From: Miltoncostaea sp963703045
GTDB taxonomy: Bacteria; Actinomycetota; Thermoleophilia; Miltoncostaeales; Miltoncostaeaceae
Length of the DNA stretch: 64,000 bases
NCBI GenBank assembly: GCA_963703045.1
Contig: OY969782.1
Span: forward strand, 2,604,001 to 2,668,000
Direction of reading: 5' to 3'
A program made the position numbers and the translations under genes. The notes beneath the pieces were generated by a model, which worked only from the letters and a program-made list of their open reading frames with translations, searched no databases and had not been told where the DNA came from. This document shows, piece by piece, positions 7,977 to 16,284 of this stretch. How positions within the stretch are numbered: the first letter of the stretch is position 1; each line of letters opens with the position of its first letter.

Positions 7977-8459
7977 GTGACCGAACCCGACGCCGACCCC
8001 CGGCCGCTGCTGTACCTCGAGGACCTGGCACCCGGCCAGACATGGACCACCGGCTCGCGCGCGGTCGACGAGGCGCAGGTGGTCGGCTTCGCCCGCGAGT
8101 ACGACCCGCAGCCCTTCCACCTCGACGACGCGGCCGCGGCCGCGTCGTTGTTCGGCGGGCTGGCGGCGAGCGGATGGCACACGGCCGCGCTGACGATGCG
8201 CCTGCAGGTCGACGGCGGCCCGCGCATCGCGGGCGGGCTGATCGGCGCCGGCGGCCGCATCGACTGGCCCCGCCCGACGCGTCCCGGTGACACCCTGCGG
8301 GCGACCTGCGAGATCATCGAGGTGCGCACCTCGCGCAGCCGGCCCGACCGGGGCCTGGTCACGATGCTGACCACGACGCTCGACCAGCACGATCAGGTCG
8401 TGCAGACGCTCACGGCGACCCTCGTGGTGCCGCGCCGCCACCCGGGCGACGGCGGCTAG
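7977..8459 (+). CDS. MaoC-like (R)-enoyl-CoA hydratase / acyl dehydratase
   Basis: A 160-residue hot-dog-fold protein. The MaoC hydratase motif is visible: FAREYDPQPFHLDD, with the catalytic Asp and His in the DPQPFH segment, followed by FGGLAASGWHTAAL and a PTRPGDTL strand. This arrangement matches single-domain MaoC-like dehydratases acting on acyl-CoA thioesters. Start GTG at 7977, divergent from the lipocalin-like gene across 80 bp. It could serve fatty-acid or propionate-related CoA metabolism, but no neighbour proves this. Confidence 0.88.
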   Translation: MTEPDADPRPLLYLEDLAPGQTWTTGSRAVDEAQVVGFAREYDPQPFHLDDAAAAASLFGGLAASGWHTAALTMRLQVDGGPRIAGGLIGAGGRIDWPRPTRPGDTLRATCEIIEVRTSRSRPDRGLVTMLTTTLDQHDQVVQTLTATLVVPRRHPGDGG

Positions 8460-8482
8460 CCCGCCGGCCGGTCGCGCGCGGC

Positions 8483-9190
8483 TCAGGCGCCGAGCCGCTC
8501 CGCCAGGTCGATCAGGTCGCGGGCCGTGACGTCGGCGGCCGGCGCCGCCTCGGCCGGGTCGGTCGTGTGGGCCGGCCCGTGCTCGTGCGGCCGGTGGACG
8601 AAGGCGGTGCGGAGGCCGCACGCGGCGGCCGCCCGCAGGTCGTACCCGTGGGCGGCGACCATCATGGCCTCGCCGGGCTGCAGGCCGAGCGCCGCGACGC
8701 TGCGCAGGTAGACGTCGGGCAGCGGCTTGTACGACTGCGCGAGCTCGGCGCCGAGGACGGCGTCCCAGACGATGCCGGCGCGCCGGGCCATGGCGACGAC
8801 GAGGGCGATGTGCCCGTTCGAGACCGGGGCGATGACGTAGGCCCGCCGCAGCCGCTCGAGGCCCGCGAGGGTGTCGGGCCAGGGGTCGAGGCGGTGCCAG
8901 GCGAGGGTGAGCTCGTCGCGGTCGGCGTCGCCGAGCACCCCGAGCCCATGCGCGTCGAGGACGTCGTCGAGCGACTCGCGGTGCAGCACGTCGAGGTCGA
9001 CCCACGGTCGCGAGCCGTCGCGGACGGTCTCGAGCTGGGGTGCGTAGCGCGCCCGCCACGCGTCGGCCACGGCCGCGGCGTCGACGCCGCCGACACCCCG
9101 CCGCCGCGCCATCGCGCCGATCTCGCGCGCGACGCCGGCGCGCCAGTTGACGCAGGTGCCGAAGACGTCGAACAGCAGCGCCCGGATCAC
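8483..9190 (-). CDS. haloacid dehalogenase type II-like HAD hydrolase
   Basis: A 235-residue HAD protein close to type II 2-haloacid dehalogenases. Motif I is FDVFGTCVNWR, where the first Asp is the nucleophile and the GT-x-x-x-W pattern is typical of this subfamily. Motif II is PVSNG, motif III is the Lys in SYKPLPDVY, and motif IV lies in AAHGYDLRAA. Usual enzymes end near 220-240 residues, as here. The substrate may be a 2-haloacid or another small acid. Start GTG at 9190. It is followed by the MaoC gene in convergent orientation. Confidence 0.88.
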   Translation of the reverse strand: MIRALLFDVFGTCVNWRAGVAREIGAMARRRGVGGVDAAAVADAWRARYAPQLETVRDGSRPWVDLDVLHRESLDDVLDAHGLGVLGDADRDELTLAWHRLDPWPDTLAGLERLRRAYVIAPVSNGHIALVVAMARRAGIVWDAVLGAELAQSYKPLPDVYLRSVAALGLQPGEAMMVAAHGYDLRAAAACGLRTAFVHRPHEHGPAHTTDPAEAAPAADVTARDLIDLAERLGA

Positions 9191-9203
9191 CGGGCCGACC
9201 GCG

Positions 9204-9815
9204 CTAGGGGGAGCCGGGCGTGGCGCGGCGGCCGCGACGGCGCGCGACGAGCGTCACCGCCACGGTGCCGACGAGCAGCACGGCGAGCACCACGTAGCCC
9301 GCCCCGCCGAGCGCGTCCTCGACCGCGCGCCACTCGTCGTCGAGCGCCCAGCCGATGCCGATCAGCGTCGCGTTCCAGATCGCGCTGCCGAGCGTCGTCA
9401 GCACCACGAACCGGGGCAGCGAGAACCGGGCGAGGCCGGCGGGCAGCGACACCGTGCTGCGCACGAGCGGGATGGCGCGGCAGACGAGCACCGTCGCCGA
9501 GCCCCACCGGGCGAACCAGTTCTCGAGCAGGGCCATGCGCTCGGGAGTCGCGCCGACGCGCAGCCCGTGACGCCGGAGCAGGGCCGTGCCGCCCCGTCGC
9601 GCCGCGACGTAGAGCAGGAGGTTGCCGGCGAGCGAGCCCGCGGTGGCCGCCAGGAGCACGAGGGTGAACGAGAACCTGCCCTCGGCCACCGCGAAGCCCA
9701 CGAAGGGCAGGATGGCCTCGCTCGGTATGGGGGGGAAGACGCACTCGAGCAGCATCAGGGCGGCGAGCCCCACGTACCCGAGCGCATCGATCACGTCGAT
9801 GACCCATTCGCTCAT
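9204..9815 (-). CDS. DedA family membrane protein
   Basis: A 203-residue polytopic membrane protein of the DedA/SNARE-associated (VTT) family, implicated in phospholipid flipping and membrane homeostasis. Family features seen are LECVFPPIPSEAILPFVGF near the N-terminus, the GSLAGNLLLYVAAR helix, the RAIPLVRSTVSLPAG loop with its conserved Arg residues, and GSAIWNATLIGIGW. It starts at ATG 9815, nine bases after a TACCCT box, and ends 13 bp before the HAD gene, so both may share a transcript. Confidence 0.92.
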   Translation of the reverse strand: MSEWVIDVIDALGYVGLAALMLLECVFPPIPSEAILPFVGFAVAEGRFSFTLVLLAATAGSLAGNLLLYVAARRGGTALLRRHGLRVGATPERMALLENWFARWGSATVLVCRAIPLVRSTVSLPAGLARFSLPRFVVLTTLGSAIWNATLIGIGWALDDEWRAVEDALGGAGYVVLAVLLVGTVAVTLVARRRGRRATPGSP

Positions 9816-9897
9816 GCTGCGACGAGGGTAGCGTGCCCCCGGCGGCGGTCACCCCGCGCGCGAGGGGTCCTGCACCTGGTCGACCGGTCCGCTGCCC

Positions 9898-10071
9898 TCA
9901 GCTCCGCGGCATCTCGCGGCCGCACGACGGGCAGCGCCAGACGGCGACCGTGCGGTTCTCGGGGATGGCGCCGGCCCGGAGCTGGTGCATCTTCATCTCG
10001 CGATGGGTGGGATAGGTGCGGATGCCGCAGCGTTCGCAGGCGGGCGGGGTGTCGGCGGAGGTCTCGGTCAT
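9898..10071 (-). CDS. small zinc-ribbon protein (57 aa)
   Basis: A 57-residue protein with two CxxC knuckles, CERC near residues 12-15 and CPSC near residues 48-51. They are separated by a basic helix with THREMKMHQLRAG and by VAVWRCPSCGRE. This is a classic zinc-ribbon layout. It starts at ATG 10071 six bases after a TAGGAT box, so it is probably leaderless. The small size, the paired cysteines and the promoter argue for a real gene. Function unknown; such ribbons often bind nucleic acid or protein. Confidence 0.75.
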   Translation of the reverse strand: MTETSADTPPACERCGIRTYPTHREMKMHQLRAGAIPENRTVAVWRCPSCGREMPRS

Positions 10072-10077
10072 GGGCCG

Positions 10078-10083
10078 ATCCTA
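10078..10083 (-). promoter_or_regulatory. -10 box of the zinc-ribbon gene (leaderless)
   Basis: TAGGAT on the reverse strand lies 6 nt before the ATG at 10071, fitting transcription that starts at or one base before the start codon. Confidence 0.5.
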
Positions 10084-10116
10084 GCCACGGGCGCGCGCCG
10101 CCGCCGCCCGCGGTCG

Positions 10117-10500
10117 TCACCCCACCAGGTCGCGGAAGAGCCGTTCGAGGGTGGCGGCGGGGTCGTCGCAGAGCCCGGTGTGGACGGCCGACGGCTGCAC
10201 CACGGTGCTCGACGGAGCGACGAGCCAGTGGAACCGCTGGGGGGCGGGGAGGCGCGCGATCGGCCCGGCGTCCGGATCGCCCGCGGCGATGCGGGCGCGG
10301 CCCTCGAGCTGCCGCGCGACCGGACCGGGTGCGGTGTCGGGCGCGAGGGCGCGCAGCCGGTCGGCATCGAGCGCGACGCGCATCCCGAGGAAGTCGCGGG
10401 TGCGCGCGAGCAGCACGATGCCGGCGTTGAGGCACTCGCCACGCTCGATGCGCGGCACGACGCGCACGATCGCGTACTGGAAGGGGCTACGCGCCGACAC
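10117..10500 (-). CDS. DUF3037 protein, partner of the HipA-like gene
   Basis: A 127-residue protein with the DUF3037 pattern: an N-terminal FQYAIVRVVPRIERGECLNAGIVLLAR and a C-terminal FHWLVAPSSTVVQPSAVHTGLCDD segment. The family has no established biochemical function. Its start overlaps the end of the HipA-like gene by 14 bp on the same strand, so the two are translationally coupled. This gene pair recurs in many bacteria, to my knowledge, and suggests a joint function. Confidence 0.88.
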   Translation of the reverse strand: MSARSPFQYAIVRVVPRIERGECLNAGIVLLARTRDFLGMRVALDADRLRALAPDTAPGPVARQLEGRARIAAGDPDAGPIARLPAPQRFHWLVAPSSTVVQPSAVHTGLCDDPAATLERLFRDLVG

Positions 10501-11290
10501 GGGCGGCCTCGGCCTCGGCGGCGAACGCCCGCGGCGCCGCGAGCCGTCGCACCAGGTGGTCGACGTACGCCGCCCGCCGCCGGGCGGGCGACGCGTCCTC
10601 CTCGTCGCGCAGCCAGTCGTCGGGCACGAGCCCCACGACCCGCGCGATCTCGTCGTCGGGCAGCCGGGCGGCGAGATCGGCGTCGGCCGCCGCGACCGAT
10701 GCGGCGCGGCCGAGCAGCACGTGGTCGGCGATCGCCGGGAACGGCCGTCTCCAGGCGTCGGCGAGCGTCCAGTCGTGGTGATGCCGGTACAGGGCGGCCC
10801 CGTGGTCGATGAGCCGCACCCGCCCGTGCCAGACGAGGAGGTTCGGGTTGGCGGCCGTGCGGTCGACGTTCGTGACGAGCGCGTCGAGCCAGACGATCGC
10901 GGCGGCGAGCTCGGGGTTGACCGGCTGGTCGGCGGCCGGGTCGTAGGCGAGCGATCCGGGCAGGTAGTCCATCCCGAGGTTGAGCCCCGCGCTGGCGCGC
11001 AGCAGATCCTGGATCTCCGGGTCGGGCTCGGCGCGGCCGAGGTCGGGATCGAGGTGGACGAGCGCGAGCTCGGGCATCGGCAGGCCCAGCGACCGGGCCA
11101 GCTCCCCGGCGATCAGCTCGGCCACGAGGGCCCGCGGCCCCTGCCCGGCGCCCCGGAACTTGAGCACGTAGAGCCCGTCGTCGTCGGCCTCGACCAGCGC
11201 CGGCAGCGAGCCGCCCTCGCGCAGCGGGGCGACGTAGCGGGTCGCGGTGATCCGCGCCGGCCCCGCGGCGACGATCGGTGAGCCGCTCAT
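10487..11290 (-). CDS. HipA-like kinase family protein
   Basis: A 267-residue protein resembling the short HipA-like kinase family (PI3/4-kinase-like core). Seen are LKFRGAGQGPRALVAELIAGELARSLGLP near the N-terminus with the putative ATP-binding Lys, then the catalytic segment LDALVTNVDRTAANPNLLVWHGRVRLIDHGAAL, in which N-V-D-R-T-x-x-N-P-N and IDHG correspond to catalytic-loop and metal-binding positions. It lacks the N-terminal HipB-contacting region of classical HipA. The partner is DUF3037 rather than a HipB repressor. It starts at ATG 11290, seven bases after TAGGCT, and is divergent from the monooxygenase. The target of phosphorylation is unknown. Confidence 0.82.
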   Translation of the reverse strand: MSGSPIVAAGPARITATRYVAPLREGGSLPALVEADDDGLYVLKFRGAGQGPRALVAELIAGELARSLGLPMPELALVHLDPDLGRAEPDPEIQDLLRASAGLNLGMDYLPGSLAYDPAADQPVNPELAAAIVWLDALVTNVDRTAANPNLLVWHGRVRLIDHGAALYRHHHDWTLADAWRRPFPAIADHVLLGRAASVAAADADLAARLPDDEIARVVGLVPDDWLRDEEDASPARRRAAYVDHLVRRLAAPRAFAAEAEAARVGA

Positions 11291-11297
11291 CGGCGCG

Positions 11298-11303
11298 AGC
11301 CTA
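11298..11303 (-). promoter_or_regulatory. -10 box of the HipA-like gene (leaderless)
   Basis: TAGGCT on the reverse strand, 7 nt before the ATG at 11290. Confidence 0.45.
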
Positions 11304-11326
11304 GCGTCCCCCGGGTCGCGGGCGGG

Positions 11327-11332
11327 TACCCT
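11327..11332 (+). promoter_or_regulatory. -10 box of the monooxygenase gene (leaderless)
   Basis: TACCCT ends 6 nt before the GTG at 11339 and 9 nt before the ATG at 11342. The mRNA would begin at or just before the start codon; no clear Shine-Dalgarno sequence is present. Confidence 0.45.
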
Positions 11333-11341
11333 CGTGAGGTG

Positions 11342-12361
11342 ATGAGGATCGCGATCGTGGGGGGCGGCCTGGTGGGCCTGACCCTCGCCCGGCTGCTGCG
11401 CGCGCGGGGGTTCACCCCCGAGGTGATCGAGCCCCGCGCATCCGGCGACCACCAGCGGCGGCCCTTCCTGCTCGGGTTCCAGGGATTCCCCGCGCTCGAG
11501 GAGCTCGGCCTGCTCGGCCGCCTGCGGGCGATGGGCTGGGACGTCGCCCCCGGCCCCGATGGCACGCCGGTGGCGGTCTGCGTGGAGGTCGGCAAGCTGC
11601 TCGACGCCGTCGGCGAGGGCGTGCCCGTGCGCCACGGCGAGCGCGTCACCGCGCTGCTGCGCGACGCCGACGAGCGCGTCGTGGGGGTGCGCGTGGCCTC
11701 GGGGGCCGCCGAGCACGACCTCCCCGCCGACCTGGTCGTGGCCTGCGACGGCGCCGGGTCGCGGGTGCGCGGCATGGCCGGGCTCGAGGCCGAGATCTCG
11801 GCGCTGTCGGACGCGACCCTCACGTTCATGGGCCCGGCGGTGATCGACCGCTCGTTCGGCATGCGCTACCTGTCGGACGGCGGCGCGATGGGGCTGCTCG
11901 GCTGGCCCGAGGGCTCGGCCGGCTGGCGCACCATCGATCGCGTCGGTCGCGAGGCGGCGCTCGCGCCGGGGGTCGAGGCCTTCCGGGAGTCCTTCGCGCG
12001 GCTGATGCCCGAGGCCGCCGGCGCCCTCGCGGGCGTCACGAGCATCGACCAGCTGCTCTACCAGGAGCCGGCCGTGCTGCGCGCCGAGCGGTGGTGGATC
12101 CCGGGCGCCGTGCTGATCGGCGACGCCGCCCACTTCTTCGGCCCCGAGACCGGCGTCGGAGCGGCCCTCGGGATGGGGGACGCCCACGCGCTGGCGCAGG
12201 CGGTCGCGGCCGATCGCGACGACCCCGACGCGGCATGCGCGCGCTACGAGGCGTGGCGGGCGCCGGTCATCCGGCCCTACGAGGCGGCCGATCCGGCCGC
12301 GGGGCGGATCGCCCTGCCCAACGCGCAGCGGCCACCCGAGGAGCGCTGGCCGCCGGACTGA
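11342..12361 (+). CDS. FAD-dependent monooxygenase (PHBH/PheA type)
   Basis: A 339-residue group A flavoprotein monooxygenase. The dinucleotide-binding motif IAIVGGGLVGLTLARLL is at the N-terminus, the DLVVACDGAGSRVR fingerprint near residue 130, and the second FAD motif LIGDAAHFFGPETGVGAALGMGDA near residue 260. It is somewhat shorter than the 380-400 residues usual for this family because the C-terminus ends soon after the last helix. The substrate is probably an aromatic or polyketide-like molecule, not determinable here. Either GTG 11339 or ATG 11342 may be the start. Confidence 0.88.
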   Translation: MRIAIVGGGLVGLTLARLLRARGFTPEVIEPRASGDHQRRPFLLGFQGFPALEELGLLGRLRAMGWDVAPGPDGTPVAVCVEVGKLLDAVGEGVPVRHGERVTALLRDADERVVGVRVASGAAEHDLPADLVVACDGAGSRVRGMAGLEAEISALSDATLTFMGPAVIDRSFGMRYLSDGGAMGLLGWPEGSAGWRTIDRVGREAALAPGVEAFRESFARLMPEAAGALAGVTSIDQLLYQEPAVLRAERWWIPGAVLIGDAAHFFGPETGVGAALGMGDAHALAQAVAADRDDPDAACARYEAWRAPVIRPYEAADPAAGRIALPNAQRPPEERWPPD

Positions 12362-12408
12362 GCGCGACGGCGCGATGCGGGACCGGCGGCGGTCGCGTGA
12401 CGGGCTCC

Positions 12409-12438
12409 TTGCCCCTCACGGGACCTAGTGCATAACAT
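12409..12438 (+). promoter_or_regulatory. promoter of korAB
   Basis: TTGCCC (12409-12414) and TAACAT (12433-12438) are separated by 18 bp, a good sigma-70-type promoter. It leaves a leader of about 120 nt before the korA start. Confidence 0.55.
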
Positions 12439-12566
12439 CACTCGGACGTCCGCGGACGGGCAGGGCCCGTCGATGGCCGCAAGGGGGCGAGACCGTGGGC
12501 GCCACGGGCCTGTGACAGGGCTTGGGTCGCCTGCGGCTCGCGACGCGCGCAGAGCAGGAGGCATCG

Positions 12567-14279
12567 TTGGGACGAAAGAGCGTGGTGATCCGGCTTGCCG
12601 GAGAGTCCGGCGAGGGGGTCATCTCCTCGGGGGACATCCTGACCCAGGCGGCCGCCCGCGGCGGCTACTGGACGCAGACGTTCCGCACCTACCCGGCCGA
12701 GATCAAGGGCGGCCCGTGCATGTACCAGGTGCGCATGGGCGAGGACCCGATCTACAGCCACGGCAAGGACGTCGACCTGCTGGTGTGCTTCAACCAGGAG
12801 GCCTGGGACCTGCACTGGGACTCCCTCGGCGACCACGGCGTGATCCTGTTCGACGAGACCGCCGTCGAGATCCCGGACGAGTACGCGGCGCGCGCCCGTC
12901 CGGTGCGCATGGAGAAGCTCGCCAAGGAGATCGGCGGGTCGCTGCGGGCCAAGAACATGGTGGCCGTCGGCGCCGTCGCCGGCGTCATCTCGTTCAACAC
13001 GACGCCCATCGAGGAGCTGGTGCTGCGCCGGTACGCCCACAAGCAGGGCGTGGCCGACGCGAACATCGCCGCCCTGCGCGCCGGCGGTGACGAGAGCGCC
13101 GACCTCAAGGGCGCGCTCGCGATCACCGACCCGGTCGAGGTCGAGGCCGACCGCATCCTCATGTCGGGCAACCAGGCGATCGCCGTCGCCGCCATCGCGG
13201 CCGGGGTGAAGTACTTCGCCGGATACCCGATCACGCCGGCCTCCGACATCCTCGAGTGGCTGTCGGCGAAGCTGCCCCAGGTCGGCGGCATCACCATCCA
13301 GTGCGAGGACGAGATCGCCTCGATCTCGTCGGTGCTGGGCGCCTCGTACGCCGGCGTCAAGTCGATGACCGCGACGTCCGGTCCCGGCCTCTCGCTCATG
13401 ACCGAGATGCTGGGCTACGCCGGCACGGCCGAGATCCCCTGCGTGGTGATCGACGCCCAGCGCGGCGGCCCCTCGACCGGTCTGCCCACGAAGACCGAGC
13501 AGTCCGACCTGCAGCACGCCCTCTACGGCGGTCACGGCGAGGCGCCCCGCGTGGTCATCGCCCCGATCACCGTCGAGGACTGCTTCTGGGCCACCATCGA
13601 CGCCTTCAACTACTCCGAGCGGTACCAGGTGCCGGTCATCCTGCTGACCGACCAGGGCCTCGCGACCCGGATGGAGGTCATCCACAAGCCCGACACGGAC
13701 CGCATCGAGCTGTGGGAGCGCACGACCTCGGCCGGCCTCGACCGCGAGTACAAGCGCTACGAGCTGACCGACGACTCGGTGTCGCCCATGGGCATCCCCG
13801 GCGAGGAGGGGGGCCAGTACGTCTCGACGGGCATCGAGCACGACGAGCTCGGTCACCCCGCCTACACGCCCGAGAACCACGTGGCGATGCAGACGAAGCG
13901 GTGGGCGAAGCTCGAGCCCCTCAAGAACGGCATCGTTCGCCACGAGCGGTACGGCGACGCCGAGCCGGAGGTCGCCATCATCGGATTCGGCTCGACGTAC
14001 GGCGCGGTGCGCGAGGCGATCGACCTCGCGCGCGCCGAGGGCGCGTCGGTGGGGGCGTTCTACCCCCGCGTGCTCGGGCCGTTCCCGGCCGATCAGGTGC
14101 GGGCCTTCGCGGCCGGCGCCCGCCGGGTGGTCGTGCCCGAGGTCAACTTCACCGGCCAGCTCGCGCGCCTCGTGCGCGGCGAGTGCGGTCTCGTCGTCGA
14201 GAGCCACGCCAAGTGCGACGGCCTACCCTTCACCGCAGAGGACGTCCGCGACGTCATCATGGAAAGGATCCCCAGTTGA
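12567..14279 (+). CDS. korA: 2-oxoacid:ferredoxin oxidoreductase, alpha subunit (gamma-alpha fusion)
   Basis: KorAB oxidatively decarboxylates 2-oxoglutarate or related 2-oxoacids, reducing ferredoxin, and can replace the NAD-linked dehydrogenase in the TCA cycle. The 570-residue protein begins with the gamma domain (GESGEGVISSGDILTQAA, TYPAEIKGGPC) and continues with the alpha domain: FAGYPITPASDILEW, CEDEIASI, MTATSGPGLSLMTE and GGPSTGLPTKTEQSDL. The start is the TTG at 12567, because AGGAGG (12555-12560) sits 6 bp before it; the next upstream ATG lies before this ribosome binding site. It overlaps korB by four bases. Confidence 0.95.
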   Translation: MGRKSVVIRLAGESGEGVISSGDILTQAAARGGYWTQTFRTYPAEIKGGPCMYQVRMGEDPIYSHGKDVDLLVCFNQEAWDLHWDSLGDHGVILFDETAVEIPDEYAARARPVRMEKLAKEIGGSLRAKNMVAVGAVAGVISFNTTPIEELVLRRYAHKQGVADANIAALRAGGDESADLKGALAITDPVEVEADRILMSGNQAIAVAAIAAGVKYFAGYPITPASDILEWLSAKLPQVGGITIQCEDEIASISSVLGASYAGVKSMTATSGPGLSLMTEMLGYAGTAEIPCVVIDAQRGGPSTGLPTKTEQSDLQHALYGGHGEAPRVVIAPITVEDCFWATIDAFNYSERYQVPVILLTDQGLATRMEVIHKPDTDRIELWERTTSAGLDREYKRYELTDDSVSPMGIPGEEGGQYVSTGIEHDELGHPAYTPENHVAMQTKRWAKLEPLKNGIVRHERYGDAEPEVAIIGFGSTYGAVREAIDLARAEGASVGAFYPRVLGPFPADQVRAFAAGARRVVVPEVNFTGQLARLVRGECGLVVESHAKCDGLPFTAEDVRDVIMERIPS

Positions 14280-15154
14280 GCACCGTCCCCGCGAAGCGCA
14301 AGCCCTCGGACTACAAGTCGGATCTCAAGCCGATCTGGTGCCCGGGCTGCGGTGACTTCGGCGTCCTGGCCTCGCTGTACCGGGCCTTCGCCGAGCTCGA
14401 CCTCGATCCCGCCAACACCGTCGTGGTCTCGGGCATCGGCTGCTCCAGCCGCCTCCCCGGCTTCGTGTCGACCTACGGCTTCCACTCCCTGCACGGCCGG
14501 CCGCTGCCGGTCGCCATGGGGGTCAAGCTCGCCAACCCCGACCTGAACGTGATCGCGGTCGGCGGCGACGGCGACGGCTTCGCCATCGGCGCGGGCCACT
14601 TCCCGCACGCCGCCCGGCGCAACGTCGACATCACCTACCTGGTGATGGACAACGAGATCTACGGCCTCACCAAGGGCCAGGTCTCGCCGACCTCGCTCAC
14701 CGAGCAGAAGGCGCCCTCGACCCCCTGGGGCAACCTCGAGACGCCGCTCAACACGCTCGCCTTCGCCGTGGCATCCGGGGCGTCGTTCGTGGCGCGCGGG
14801 GCGTCGTTCAACACGAAGGCGCTGACCGAGCTGATCGTGCAGGCGATGGAGCACCGGGGCTTCTCGTACATCGACGCCCTCTCGCCGTGCGTGATGTTCA
14901 ACAACCACCAGGAGGAGTGGAAGGAGCTCGTCACCGACGTCGCCCCCGACCACGACGTCGCGAGCAAGTCGGCGGCCTTCGACCTGGCCCTGCGCGGCGG
15001 CTTCAAGATGGGCATCCTCTACCGCGAGGAGCGGGCCACGCTCAACCAGAAGTACGCGGCCCTGGTGGAGGCCTCGAAGGACAGCGACCTCGAGACGATG
15101 CTCGAGGCGTTCAGCGCCCGCAAGGGTGCGGCGATCGGCAAGCCGACCGTCTGA
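14276..15154 (+). CDS. korB: 2-oxoacid:ferredoxin oxidoreductase, beta subunit
   Basis: The ThDP- and [4Fe-4S]-carrying partner of KorA, 292 residues. Seen are the cluster segment WCPGCGDFG near residues 21-29, GIGCSSRLPGF, the ThDP/Mg motif GGDGDGFAIGAGHFPHAARRN with DNEIYGLTKGQ after it, and SPCVMFNNHQEEWK near the C-terminus. The start is TTG 14276, overlapping the korA stop (TTGA) and preceded by GGAAAGGAT. TTG is used in both subunits. The transcript ends at the 15-bp hairpin just downstream. Confidence 0.95.
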   Translation: MSTVPAKRKPSDYKSDLKPIWCPGCGDFGVLASLYRAFAELDLDPANTVVVSGIGCSSRLPGFVSTYGFHSLHGRPLPVAMGVKLANPDLNVIAVGGDGDGFAIGAGHFPHAARRNVDITYLVMDNEIYGLTKGQVSPTSLTEQKAPSTPWGNLETPLNTLAFAVASGASFVARGASFNTKALTELIVQAMEHRGFSYIDALSPCVMFNNHQEEWKELVTDVAPDHDVASKSAAFDLALRGGFKMGILYREERATLNQKYAALVEASKDSDLETMLEAFSARKGAAIGKPTV

Positions 15155-15163
15155 GCCCCGTCC

Positions 15164-15198
15164 GCGACCCGGCCCTCCCTGGCGGAGGGCCGGGTCGC
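15164..15198. terminator. perfect 15-bp hairpin between korB and the ATPase genes
   Basis: The arms 15164-15178 and 15184-15198 pair without mismatch around the loop ctggc. It begins 10 bp after the korB stop and ends 3 bp before the stop of the convergent ATPase gene, so it can end both transcripts. There is no T tract, which is normal in GC-rich actinobacteria. Confidence 0.85.
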
Positions 15199-15201
15199 CG
15201 G

Positions 15202-16284
15202 TCAGGGCAGCAGCTGGGTGCGCTTGGCGCGGGCGGCCCGCACGGCGGAGCGGCCGACCCGCTCGGCGGCCTCGTCCTGGAGCGACTCGCCGACGGCCTC
15301 GTCGGCAAGGGCGAGCACGAGCCGCAGGTCCCCGTGCGCCTCGTACACGGCCGCGAGCTCGGTCACCGCCGGCTCGTCGAAGGCGTCCGCGACGCCCCCT
15401 CCGACCTCGGCCACGTCCATGCGCCGCTCGAGGATCGCGACGAGGCCGGCGACCGGGTCGGGCAGTCGCGGCAGCTCGACGAGGTGCAGGCGGCGGGCCG
15501 TCTCGCGCATGGCCGGGTACTCGAGGTACTCGGTGTGCACCTGCAGGGCGAGGCCGCAGTCGACCTCGCCGGCCATCGTCCGCACGTTGGCCACGAAGCC
15601 GCGCACGAGCACCTCGGCGTCGCCGGCGTAGACCGACCGCAGCCAGATGTCGGTGTCGTCGAGCACGAAGAAGGGGTCGAGATCGCGGCCGCGGAAGACC
15701 TCCACCAGGTCGGCCAGCGCCCGCCACGGCTCGCCGGCGACCACCCGCGCCTCCCACTCGCCGCCGGCGACCTCGATGTCGCCCGCGAGCCCCGCCGTGA
15801 CCGCCCCGAGGCGGGGGGACACCAGCGAGAGCGGCAGGTTGAGGGCGAACCCCCGTCGCCGGGCGCGCCGGCTGCGGCGCGACAGGTCGGCGATGCGCTC
15901 CTCGATGGCCTGCCGCTCGCGCCGGCTCGGCAGGTCGGGGGCGGCCCAGTCGATCACCTGGCGCACGATGTGCCGGGCGAAGTCGCCCGACGCCACGACG
16001 CCGCGCTCGACCACGCTCATCGGCACCCGGATCGGGACGATGCCCTCGGGGACGTCCGGGGCGAGCTGCCCGAGCACGGCGGCCAGCACGCTCGACTTGC
16101 CGGTGCCCGAGGGGCCGACGACCGCCAGCCGGCCCCCCGTGCGCGACAGCCGCCCGATCTCGCCCTCGACGCGGCTGCCGCCCACGAGGGTGTCCCACGG
16201 CACGTGGAGCGCCTCCAGCGCCTCGTAGTGCCGGTTGCCCAGGGCGGCGCGCTCGCGCAGCTCGATCATCACCTCCCTGCTCAC
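15202..16284 (-). CDS. P-loop ATPase of unknown function, second gene of a pair
   Basis: A 360-residue AAA/STAND-type ATPase. Walker A is GPSGTGKSS (about residues 53-61). FFVLDDTDIWL looks like the Walker B region, with a DD pair, and is followed by an arginine-rich central helix bundle and a C-terminal helical part ending in ARAKRTQLLP. Start taken at GTG 16284, which overlaps the stop of the upstream ATPase (GTGA); an ATG at 16269 is an alternative. No transmembrane helix or DNA-binding domain is obvious. It could be the effector ATPase of a two-component ATP-switch system with its neighbour. Confidence 0.8.
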   Translation of the reverse strand: MSREVMIELRERAALGNRHYEALEALHVPWDTLVGGSRVEGEIGRLSRTGGRLAVVGPSGTGKSSVLAAVLGQLAPDVPEGIVPIRVPMSVVERGVVASGDFARHIVRQVIDWAAPDLPSRRERQAIEERIADLSRRSRRARRRGFALNLPLSLVSPRLGAVTAGLAGDIEVAGGEWEARVVAGEPWRALADLVEVFRGRDLDPFFVLDDTDIWLRSVYAGDAEVLVRGFVANVRTMAGEVDCGLALQVHTEYLEYPAMRETARRLHLVELPRLPDPVAGLVAILERRMDVAEVGGGVADAFDEPAVTELAAVYEAHGDLRLVLALADEAVGESLQDEAAERVGRSAVRAARAKRTQLLP

